Source: Mesostigma viride
Taxonomy: Eukaryota; Streptophyta; Mesostigmatophyceae; Mesostigmatales; Mesostigmataceae
Direction: 5' to 3'
NCBI GenBank assembly: GCA_009746045.1
Contig: RPFO01000034.1
Span: forward strand, 2,687,526-2,751,525
DNA length: 64,000 nucleotides
Shown here: piece after piece, positions 1-9,485 of the stretch
How the letters are laid out: the number at the start of each line of letters is the position of its first letter
Position numbering within the stretch: the stretch's first letter is position 1
Program-made: the position numbers and the translations under genes
Notes under the pieces: generated by a model
What the model was told of the DNA's origin: nothing
Seen by the model: only the letters and a program-made list of their open reading frames with translations
The model's database searches: none

Positions 1-8
1 CACTAAAA

Positions 9-330
9 GAATGAAATGAATTGAGTTAATCTCTTTCTCTTTCCGGCTGGGTCACGCCCGCGGGTTTAGGAAATGCATGGTCCTGAATTCCTGTCGTAAA
101 TGCTACATGTACCTCGGGAGGCATTAGCCACGCTTCCCTATAGAGGTTGTCTCACCGCAGGCTATAACCGGCCAGGGTCAACTGCGCCAGGTTAATTATG
201 TTAGATTAGTTATCGTCCATACTATTCATGGTGTGGATTGCGTAGATTAATATAGCGACCACCGTTCATAATGGTCTATTATGAATCAGGTGTAGACCTT
301 TTACACCCGGCAGTCAGCCGGGATGTAAAA
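9..330 (+). repeat. 322-bp direct repeat, left copy
   Basis: Nearly identical to 6121-6442 at a constant offset of 6112. The few differences cluster near position 290-306. The 3' end forms a hairpin (TTTTACACCCGGC, then GCCGGGATGTAAAA). The pair bounds 5.8 kb of low-coding sequence, as LTRs of an old or non-autonomous LTR element would. No convincing primer-binding site or polypurine tract is visible next to the copies, and the ends do not read TG...CA, so the LTR reading is only one option. Confidence 0.8.
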
Positions 331-900
331 CTGGACTCGGAGGAATCCACCTGAGTCGCAGAGGTAAATAAGCGCTGTTTATAAGTTTCTAAAACAACTG
401 AAATGTCACATCGCAGACTGGCCACCTTGCGATTGTGCGTATGTCGTGACCTACACTCTAGAGGTCATGACCCAGGTTCCTGTCAGGAACCGATTTTTTT
501 TCACGAATTTAATTTTTTCTTGAGGCGGTAGGTCGATTTACAATTGCCCCTGCCGAAGAGGGGTTATGGGTTCGGTAGTTATTGAATAAGTCCGGCAATC
601 GGCATCGAGAACCTATAGCGGGTCCATAATCCCCCTATAGTCGACTTTTTAGTGGGGCGGGGTGCTGGCGAGCGTCCGAGGGAATATCCTCATCATCGGC
701 GACCTCTTTTACTTCGGCAGCGTCCATGGGCACGACACCCGGCAGTCAGCTGGGGGAGTCGAAGACACAGGTATGCCCGGAGTAGGATTGTTCATTATGA
801 TAGAACGCTCCTTCGGCCAATGCTGTTGAAATTTTAGTTTTTCCTAGACTTGAATTTCTATCAGTATATGCAGCCCTACCCAGTAGTGTTTCTTTTAGGG

Positions 901-1038
901 TGGCAGCCCTTCCAGGCTGTAGCCCCCTTTTCTTTTTGTCATGCTGCAGCCCTTCCAGGCTGTAGACCATTTTTGTGCTGCAGCCCTTACATGCTATAGC
1001 CCATTGTGGTGCTGCAGCCCTTACAGGCTGTAGCCCCC

Positions 1039-1079
<41 letters not shown>

Positions 1080-1400
1080 CAGCCCTTCCAGGCTGTAGCC
1101 CATTTTCGCGTTGCAGCCCTTCCCGGCTGTAGCCCATTGTGGTGCTGCAGCCCTTACAGGCTGTAGCCCGCTTTGTGTGTGTGTGTGTGTGTGTGTGTGC
1201 TGCAGCCCTTCCAGGCTGTAGCCCATTTTTGCGTTGCAGCCCTTCCCGGCTGTAGCCCATTTTGGCGTTGCAGCCATTCCCGGCTGTAGCCCATTTTCGC
1301 GTTGCAGCCTCTCCCGGCTGTAGCCCATTTAGCGTTGCAGTCCTTCCAGGCTGCAGCCCAAGTGTTTCTTTCAGTGGCAGCCCTTATAGGCTGTAGCCCC
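901..1400 (+). repeat. Minisatellite with GCTGTAGCCC units and TG runs
   Basis: Units of about 27-32 bp read roughly TTGCAGCCCTTCCNGGCTGTAGCCCATTTT and are repeated over ten times. AGCCC-TT-x-GGCT is imperfectly self-complementary in each unit. Two copies are expanded by (TG)n tracts, at about 1042-1077 and 1173-1199. Confidence 0.9.
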
Positions 1401-2880
1401 TAGCAGCAATAGTGTACACTGTGGCTTGCTCCTTAATCTTCGGAGCACGCTGAACAGGTCATTCGTGGGTACGGGTGGGGGAGGCAGGTCTTGCCACTCT
1501 TGTTCAGGCAGAAGCGTTAATTCTTATGCGCACGGCACTCCTGGGTCACTAGGAGCCACTTGTACCACTCTATGACCTTCACCACCACCTTTGCCTTCTG
1601 CCCCAACCCTCCTCTCACCTGGGTCATCAGTGTAGAGGGTACAGGGAGGGCAACAATTGTTGGATGCACTACGTAGCTGTGACAACAGGTAGTCATATCT
1701 GTTGCATGCGCGAGTGGTGACGCGCAGTAGTAGCTACTTTGGTTGGCTGCTGCAGTGTTACAGGTGGTCACACTTGTTCTTTTACTTCATTGGGTTGTTT
1801 TATTTTCTTTAGGTGCTGGTAGTCATGCCAGTATCTTGGAGACAGGCAGGTAGTAGCCAGTCTGGCTAGATGCTGCGCTGTTACAGGTGGTCACACCTGT
1901 CCCTCTTCTTTCTTTTGTTGTCTGGTTATGTCCATATGCTGCTAGTCATGCCAGTATGTTGACACTGTGTCCCTGGGGTTGTAGCCGTTAGCTGCCTGTA
2001 CCATGTACCTCCTTTGCAGGGGCCAGGATGGCTGCCTGTGCTCACCTTATAGGTGCTATAGTGACAATTGCTATCTTTAGTAGCATCGTCCCTTGTAGTC
2101 TTTAGTGACTGCAATATTCTAGCAATATTTGTATCAGCTGCGACAGCAGCTAGTAGTAGCTGTGTTGTCTAGGTTGGTCTTATTTGCTACTAGACATCGC
2201 AATTAGGGATACCCTCATGGCTGTTGCTGTCTCTTTGTTGGGATCAATTAGTTAAAGTGACAGTTGTTGCAACAGTTAGTCATAGCTGGTGCCATCATGA
2301 GTATTTTGTCTCTTTTGCTTCTTTTGGTTCCTGTGTATATGGCCTTCACGGCCGTCCATGTGAAGTGCATCAACACTTTACCTCTTTTGTTTCCTTAGTG
2401 GTTGTCGCCGGCGTTCCACCGGCTTGTTCCTTTGTGCATCATGTCCATCTTCAAGCGTCGGCCTGTTTTGCAAGGGTACTTTATGTTTCTTACCTTTGAC
2501 ATATCTATGCGACGTGGTTGTTTCAGGATGATGCGCTTGGTTGTTGTAGCTCGGGTACCTTACTTTTCCTTCCAGTCAGGGAGGGTTCTATCAGCATATG
2601 CTTTGCAACCTTCCTAGTTGCAGATTTCACTTTGCTGAAATGCATGCTGTTGTGGACGTTCATGGACATCATTTCCCACATGTGGATCCTACAGGGTTCC
2701 CAGTACTCCTGTCATCCACACTTGTCTCCTCGTACTTTTTCCTTCCAGTCAGGGAGGGTTACGTCGCCACAATGTGCAACCTTCTTAGTTGCAGGTTTTA
2801 GGCAATGGAGCACTTAGCTGCATGACGGGCCTGGGATTGTTGTTGATTTTTGTTGCTTGACATAACAATCTGTTAAAAAA

Positions 2881-2903
2881 AACCCTATGGATCCCATAGG
2901 GTT
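2881..2903. repeat. Perfect 10-bp inverted repeat with 3-nt loop
   Basis: AACCCTATGG, loop ATC, CCATAGGGTT, directly after an A-run. It could form a hairpin. No neighbouring gene gives it a role. Confidence 0.7.
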
Positions 2904-4534
2904 AGCAGTACTCCTTCAGTCTGAAGGCGCTATTAGCATTTTGTTCTCTTCCCTGTTCTAAGGGGAGTTAGGACTCTTCACATGGGGTGCATTGGGTTTT
3001 ACCACCACCCCCACCTCATCTATCCTCAGTCGCATTCAGCCCCTTGCCATCACCCCTTCCCTGCACAGCCACCGTGCCAGGAGCTAGCAAGTAGTAATCC
3101 TTGCTGTTAATCGGGGTCTCTGTTGGTCATACCTGCTGTTTGCTGGGATTGATGTCAGGTGATACTGTAATGGGTGTTCCTACCCATTGTTGTGGGTGTG
3201 TGGCACGTTTCTGTTGCAGGTAGTCATACCTATTTTTTTTGTACTCAATACTAGCGGTCATGCTGGTAACCGAGGCAATGGTTTATCGTACATCGCCAGT
3301 TAGACACATCTACCATGATGACAGGGGCTCATGATAGCTCAGTACCGGGGAGTTCCTCGACGTGTTTGTAGGGGCAGCCTTGCTTGTGGACCTGATCACT
3401 CCACTCTCACTGCCATTCGGACACATGTTTCGTAGACACTGCCTTGTCCTAACCTTCACACCCCTTTCTCCCCAGTCTTGGGGTACCCTTGTGGGTACAA
3501 TGTCTTTGTACCTCAGTTGTGGCACGTCTATTTTGGCTTGATATTCCATCTGTTTGGTTCGTTTGGAATTTTTTTTTCCTTTCCCCCCCCCCCCCTCCGG
3601 GTGCTTTCCGTCGCGAGGGCGCTCCGATTCCCATAGAGGGGGGAGGAGAGAAGAAGGAAGAGGCTTCACAGCCCCTTAGGGGGGGGAGGAGTCACAGATA
3701 TAGGCATCTGTGTGTTACCCAGTTAGTGGACTGAAGGGAAAGGCTCCCATCCCCCTTAGGGGGGGGAGGAGTCTGTGTGAGAAAGCACTGAGGTTACTAG
3801 TGTTATTACTAGTGGTGAGATCAGGTGCATGTGTTGGTATGTGTATACTAGATACGTGGTTGGGTGTCCCTGGTTCATCAGGGACAAGGGTCAGCTGCAC
3901 TATGATGTGTGCGCTTAGAAGATGTATGTAGGTGTATGGGGTGTGCATAAAGGATTGGAAGATGCGTATGCGTGTCAGAGGAATCTTTCAATTTTTTTTT
4001 TTTTCACTTTGTGTGGTTTCCTCCATGCAAAGGCACACGCAGGGCTCCCCCTTAGGGGGGGGAGGTATCTCATCTCTTTCGTGCGATGGATGTGCGCAGT
4101 CATGCACACTTGTCTCTTCCCCACCACACCAATACCAGCCGCAGGTCCGCAAGGAGGAGCTATCTGCTCTTCAGGACCCCGCTCTTCAGGAGGGGTTGGA
4201 CCTCGGCGTTAGTTCATTCGGCGCGGAGTCCCCCTTGTAGTCATACGAGGTGGCGAGGGACACCGATTTCATAAGGGTTACGGCGGCGACAAAGAGCGCG
4301 GGATACGGTGCGCGCAGTTCGAGCTATGATCGCGCCTCAAGTTGCGACATCGACGCAGTGGCGGCAGTCAGCGCTAGGGCGGCCGTCGGGCGAAGTATCA
4401 CACGCGACTCTGTCGCAGCGTATATTTGTGCAACGGTGGTAAGCCACCGTACATAGAGCCCGCGCTATGCCCCTCAGGTATAGTGGCGACGGGCGACAAG
4501 GACAAGGAGACACTGTGGCCACATCGTCGAGTCG

Positions 4535-4837
4535 ATGGACGCATCGGCGAGTCATTTGTTGGACAACATGGTTTCCGGCATTCAACAAGGCGTCCGACCT
4601 CTCTTCGCAGTCCGCGGTGGAGGTCGAGCAGCGGGTTTCTCCCAGCTGCAGGCGCTGCGTTTAGGTTTGGAGAAACAGATGGTTGCACAGGCAGAGTTTT
4701 TTTTTTAGGCGCGGTTGTCCACCACGATGGAAGCGGTACTCCATAAGGTGATGGAGCGGATGTTGACTACCCAAGCGGCGGCGGGACCTGGGGCTTCTAC
4801 ACATTCCAGTGCAGGACCCAATCAGGTCGCGCCTTAA
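4535..4837 (+). pseudogene. Possible gag-like or structural ORF remnant
   Basis: An ATG at 4535 opens 57 codons (MDASASHLLDNMVSGIQQ at the start, then a helical, Q/L-rich stretch) and runs into a 10-T tract and a TAG. A second short frame from 4727 continues in similar style (TTMEAVLHKVMERMLTT, then A/G/P-rich) to 4837. The amphipathic-helix composition followed by an A/G/P-rich tail resembles the N-terminal part of a retroelement Gag, broken by a frameshift at the T-run. I do not recognise a family. The arrangement between the 322-bp repeats makes a retroelement origin attractive but unproven. Confidence 0.25.
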
Positions 4838-5218
4838 GGGCCGGGCGGGGCAGTCACCAGCGCGACGTTACCGGTGGGTACTGTGACCGTTGCGGGTGGT
4901 AATTCCGGGGTTGTGGGGCCGTCAGGTCCCCCAATGACGGGGCTTTCCAGTGCCCGTCCAGGGATCGCACCGGGGCCGTCAGGTCCCCTCGTGGCGGGGC
5001 TTTCCAGCTCCTCCCACCGACCTTTGGCTCCTGTCCAGGTTCCCCCTCAGGGGTCTGGGTGGACCTCCCTATTGCCGCGTGTGGCGATAGTACGGGCGTG
5101 CGATTGGTCATGGTCACATGACAGTTTACATTGTGTTCTTCACCACATTGTCTTATCGGGTGGGAGCCTTTGGCACCTTGCTTGCCATTGGTAGACTGTT
5201 CTATTTGGGACGTCGTTG

Positions 5219-5280
5219 AGTTGGTGACATTTGGTGACATTTGGCGACATTCGGTGACATTTGGCGACACTCGGTGTTCT
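5219..5280 (+). repeat. Short tandem repeat, ~11-bp unit
   Basis: Five to six copies of a GGTGACATTT unit with C/T variation (GGCGACATTC, GGCGACACTC). Confidence 0.8.
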
Positions 5281-6120
5281 TTGGGGACTTTTGGCTACTT
5301 CATTGTAGCATGGCCTTTATTGGCTCTTGTGATGAGAATTTGGAGGTTGAGCCACCTGCGTGTGATGTATCACCTCGTGCAGTTACAGTGGTGGTCGTGT
5401 CGATGCGTGTATTGACTATCCTCACTTTGGATGTGTTACGATTCACGTATGTCCGTGGCTAAACTTGTGGTGATCGTGGAGACCTTGGCTCACTGCCCTG
5501 TGTCTTGGCCCCTCGCTTCTGTCCTTTGGGCATGCATCCTTCTTCTGCGTGCCGCGCGGCCAATGGACGGGATCTGAGTTGGGCTTGCCCGATGGACCAG
5601 CTTAGTCGTGCAAGCTGGTCCCTGCCCCATCGGGACCATAGGTCACTCATGGGTTGCACCATGCGTATACGGAGTCTAGCATGTTCTGGGCGTGGTTGTC
5701 GTTGGGCTAGCGGGGTAGCCGACCTCTCCCCAGAGAGGGGGGAGGAGTGTTGCGTCCAAGCCTATTTAATTAGGTTCCTTTAGTGGACAGTTCGGCGCAA
5801 CAATGTGAAATAGGCGAAGTCTTAGTGTTCGACTATTTAGGACTATTTGTACAGCCGGTTCATACGGCGTTGTACTTGCTATTCAGTGGTTTTGTAGTAC
5901 TTTCGGTACTTTGGTTTATCTGTAGGTGCGCAGCATGTCAATGTGCGTGGACCTAGTATAAGTCGTTTTGGGTCGTACGGTCAATTCGTGTGAACCGTAG
6001 CGCCCTAGAGATCTCGGTTGACCATGCGTCCAAGCAGTGCTGCTTGGCACTGCTTGGCAACGCCGGGAGCCGCCAAGGTTAATAGTGTGTGGGAACGTTC
6101 ACCATTGTGACCCCCGGAAT

Positions 6121-6442
6121 GAATGAAATGAATTGAGTTAATCTCTTTCTCTTTCCGGCTGGGTCACGCCCGCGGGTTTAGGAAATGCATGGTCCTGAAT
6201 TCCTGTCGTAAATGCTACATGTACCTCGGGAGGCATTAGCCACGCTTCCCTATAGAGGTTGTCTCACCGCAGGCTATAACCGGCCAGGGTCAACTGCGCC
6301 AGGTTAATTATGTTAGATTAGTTATCGTCCATACTATTCATGGTGTGGATTGCGTAGATTAATATAGCGACCACCGTTCATAATGGTCTATTATGAATCA
6401 GGTGTAGATCTTTCGCAGCCGGCAGTCAGCCGGGATGTAAAA
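6121..6442 (+). repeat. 322-bp direct repeat, right copy
   Basis: Second copy of 9-330; see that entry. It is followed directly by AT-rich sequence that is not shared with the sequence after the left copy. Confidence 0.8.
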
Positions 6443-6581
6443 ATAATTTAATTATCTCTAATTCTGTCAACTGTCACATTTATATAATTAATTAATTAAT
6501 TAATAGACACGTGACTGCGTCACGTGAGCATAAGCCCTCAGTGGGAGCGGAACAGGGGATGGAATGGATGGTATAAGCTAT
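6443..6581. repeat. AT-rich tract with (TTAA)n, probable LINE 3' tail
   Basis: Five to six TAAT/TTAA units lie at about 6478-6506. The tract sits about 75 bp downstream of the stop codon of the minus-strand LINE fragment, the expected place for a simple-repeat tail. A GGAATGGATGG repeat lies at about 6558-6570. CACGTGACTGCGTCACGTG at about 6511-6529 is an inverted repeat carrying two CACGTG boxes. Confidence 0.5.
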
Positions 6582-7283
6582 CTAGGTCCTAGTTACAGGG
6601 GTGTGGGCACCGCGGCCCGAATCGCTATGAATGCCATACTTGGTCACACGCGGAGCCCCCACAGGCTTGGGGGTGGTCTCCTTCATCACTACTTGCCATC
6701 TATCCTTGCGCACCATCTGCCTCCATATTACAGACAAACCAGGAGGCTGCCCGGGGGTGAGCCCGTCACGTCTAGTGTAGCACATGTCCATGCCGAGTCT
6801 ATCACGAAAAGTCCACGGGTGGCGGCCCTGCCGCGCGCGGCCGGGGGCACGCCAGGTGAGGACATATCGCCCAGGCTGGGCGGGCTTGGTGCCAGCTAGT
6901 CTATCTGATGTATCTACCTGATCTGTGCGGGCCAGGTGCCCGGCTAGGCCCAGGCGCCTGTGCCTAATAATGTGGGAAACATAGGGCAAATCAGCGTACA
7001 AATCCTCATTACTAATGTGCAAACCAAAGGGGATGTTAAGGGCCTTGCGCAGCATCTTGGTGACGGCGCCGTCGAGTCGTTGCTCCAGCTCCTGCATCAG
7101 TGTCCACGTCTCGGCGCCGTAGGTCAGGATCGTCAGAATGACGACCTTGAAGAGGTCACGCTTGACGATCCGGGGTAGGGCGGGGTTGCTCCACCAGCGG
7201 CGGTGGTCATGGAGGTGCGCCCACGCCACGCCGATCCGTGTCGTCATGTCGTCATTTATATAAATTTGACATGAATTCGGCAT
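6582..7283 (-). pseudogene. 5'-truncated LINE: C-terminal part of a non-LTR reverse transcriptase polyprotein
   Basis: The 233-residue frame contains the post-RT region common to many non-LTR retrotransposons: LFKVVILTILTYGAETWTL (the conserved YG-x-E-x-W block), a Leu/Arg-rich helix with MLRKALNI, then a block ending RHRRLGLAGHLAR. The catalytic RT palm (FADD box) and any endonuclease are absent, so this is a 5'-truncated, dead copy as usual for LINE insertion. The start is simply where homology-like sequence ends near 7265. A (TTAA)n tract follows the 3' end. The exact clade cannot be assigned by eye. Confidence 0.85.
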
Positions 7284-7293
7284 TTTTTGGATT

Positions 7294-7405
7294 CCAACGG
7301 CCGTTGGACCTCAAATAACATTTCTAGTGTGGCTAAAAAGTTGTGGGTATTTTGTTAAATGGAGTGACCAATGGTTGTGATTTTTTTGATGCCAACGGCC
7401 GTTGG
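7294..7405. repeat. Two copies of palindrome CCAACGGCCGTTGG
   Basis: Perfect copies at 7294-7307 and 7392-7405, each followed by ACCT. Same motif as in the gene cluster at 37-48 kb; here they lie beside the satellite and no gene is nearby. Confidence 0.95.
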
Positions 7406-7911
7406 ACCTTGACAAACATTCCCTACCAGCCATTAAGAATGTACTCCAGCACGCAAAATGTACTTCGTACCGAAGTTTGTCTTTTTATGCTGAAAATTGT
7501 CATGCATGATGTTTGCAACCAAAATAGACCTCGTACAAAGTTTGGTATCGATCGGACGTCATCTTGGTGACATTTGCTAGCAATAAAGGTACATTTTTGT
7601 CATTTTTTGTTAAATTAAATAGTAATAAATAGGAAACAGTACTAAATCACGTCAAACCATCATGGATATTTGCAAGCAACCTAATTACCACTAGAATAGA
7701 CCATGCACAAACAAAATAGTGACGTTTGCTAGCATAAATACTGCATTTTTTGCCATTTTCAAGCATTTTGCTCAGTGTAAGCTACTAAACAATATCAAAC
7801 TACGTCATAAAGCTATGAAATATTGGAAGCAACCTAAACACCACTAGATTAGACCATGGGCCAAGTTTGGGCTCAGTCTGACGTCAAAATAGTGACGTTT
7901 GCTAGCATAAA
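7406..7911 (+). repeat. Satellite units of ~150-173 bp, left of E1
   Basis: The landmark GCTAGCA recurs at 7577, 7728 and 7901 (spacing 151 and 173). Units share TAGTGACGTTTGCTAGCATA, a TTTTTGCCATTTTCAAGCAT block and AGACCATGGGCCAAGTTTGG. The array continues beyond element E1 at 13412, so E1 interrupts it. No coding capacity. Confidence 0.9.
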
Positions 7912-8343
7912 TCGTGGTTCTCTGAACATAGTTTCTTTATAGTGAGATGGAAGGGTAGCCGCTATAGCTAGGTTATTGGGTTCACGTGACATACCTTTTG
8001 AGGCCGGTGCGGCCTGATCCGGATCAGTCGTGGCCAAAGCTTTGGCCAGTTTTTCTTGGCCAGGTGGCAGGAGCTACGTTGAGATATAAACCTGCCACTG
8101 TCTAGGTTTCTTGGCTCATGGCGTAGTGATTAACTAGATCTAGATTCTTTCTCTCACGCAATATGTGACCTAATAGCCCCGGCAGCCTTACGTAAGCTGC
8201 CGGCAATTAGAACGCCACATTGCGTCATTTGTTCAGACGCAACATTTGCGTGGCGAAAAAATGCCGTCCGGGCCAAGGCCGCATGACACGCAAAAAAGGA
8301 CAAAAACAAACCCACCTAGCTAAGGTCGGCCTCTTTTCTTTTC
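7912..8343 (+). repeat. E1 repeat A1 (432 bp)
   Basis: Identical or nearly so to A2 at +4905. Begins TCGTGGTTCTCTGAAC and ends in a pyrimidine-rich GGCCTCTTTTCTTTTC. As the 5' end it probably holds the element promoter. A GGCCAAAGCTTTGGCC palindrome lies at about 8032-8047, and CCGGCAGCCTTACGTAAGCTGCCGG (8177-8201) is an inverted repeat. Confidence 0.95.
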
Positions 8344-8430
8344 ACGAGGGCGGCGACAGCAAGCCAGGGGAAACGAACCTCTGGTTTGACGAACCTGTAC
8401 TGTCGGAGCCATTTTTGGCCCTGAGCAGCA

Positions 8431-9485
8431 ATGCCGAAGGGGCGCAAAGCTACAGGAGGGCAGGCAGCGCGCGGGGAGGACGGGACGCCCACACCGCGGG
8501 CTGCTGCCGCCAGTCACGCGCCAGTCGCCTTCAGCGCCAAAAAGAAGCAGCTCGCCACTCTGCTCGCCAAGTGCATCAGCCCCGCAGAGGCGGTGGGGGC
8601 AGTCGAGCAGGTCTTCGGTGCCGAGGACTGGGTGACGGACGCCAGCTCGTGGAGCTCGAGCCAGCTGAAGTCTGTCGTGCAGTTGCTGGCCGATCACGTT
8701 GATGTTGGCGACGTGTTGGACGCACGTGACCCAAACGGAACGTTGGTGGCAAAACTGCTGGCCGTGGCAGATCTCGCGGCGGACGAGGAGGAGGATCAGG
8801 CGCTGCCACCAACGACACCTGCGCAGCGAAAAATGGCCAAGCCGAAAGGCGCGGCCAAGGTTTCGGCAGGTGGGGGGGCTGTCGGAAAGGAAATGAGGGC
8901 GAGGTTGGCGACATTCGTTGGGGCACCTCCGGAAACCGAAAATCAGGACGACGAGGAGGACGAGGAGGGGGAGGTCGCAGCCGAGAAATTCATGCAAGGT
9001 TTGAAGGCAGCGCTGGGAGGAATGGAGGGGGCGGGAAGCCACTTCAAGGCCTCGAAAGGGGTGGCGCTGCCAAGCCGAGCCAAGAGCGTGAAATATCGGG
9101 TTTCGGAGCGGGTGCTGCCGGGGGTGTTGGAGGACGCCAGCGACAATGGGATGGGAATCCGGTCGTGGGTCATGACGGTAAAGCCTGGAAATTGGCGGAA
9201 CATGGAGAACAGGAAAATTGTCATGAACATTGCATTGGCCATGGACACCCTTCTCAAGGAGCTGGGCTCAGCAGCCGGGGAGCTTGTGGGCATGGAGTAC
9301 CTAATGAGGGTGGTGGCGGCCTTGCTGCAGGTGGAAGGGCAAGGAGGGGGGGGTGGAAGGTGGCCAGCCACCTCCTGCCATTGGGGGAGGAGGCTGCACT
9401 GTCAGCCACCCCGGCTGTCAAGGCAGCTCTCCAAACTGCCATCCTCTTGGACAAGCTCAGCAAGGCTCAACAAGTAGGGAAATAG
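8431..9485 (+). CDS. E1 Gag-like protein (one-base break in a G-run)
   Basis: Structural-protein-like ORF upstream of pol. Starting at ATG 8431 it has a basic N-terminus (MPKGRK), a helical region, an acidic run (DDEEDEEGE) near residue 175, and a conserved C-terminal block (RVLPGVLEDASDNGMGIRSW, then a long helix). It aligns end to end with the E2 protein at 21216-22274, but not after the G8 run at 9346-9353. There the frame read straight ends at 9477 with unrelated residues. Removing one G gives GGWKVASHLLPLG and a stop at 9485, matching E2. The extra G is a real mutation or a sequencing slip. No zinc knuckle is present, as in many DIRS-order Gags. Function is inferred from position. Confidence 0.8.

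Larger units (their letters stand above)
331..6120. other. Low-coding interior between the 322-bp direct repeats
   Basis: No convincing intact gene is seen. The stretch is T/G-rich and contains diverged short repeats: GTAGTCATACCTG-like words between about 1680 and 3240; a CCCTTAGGGGGGGGAGGAG word near 3670, 3750 and 4040 with a relative near 5730; and a GGGAGGGTT word near 2580 and 2750. A poly-C/poly-G-rich patch lies at 3580-3770. The only coding-like traces are at 4250-4837. Confidence 0.5.

Noticed and set aside
1-6442. A standard LTR retrotransposon with gag-pol
   Set aside because: No protease, integrase or RT motifs are readable in any frame between the repeats; only the repeat pair and a doubtful remnant are reported.
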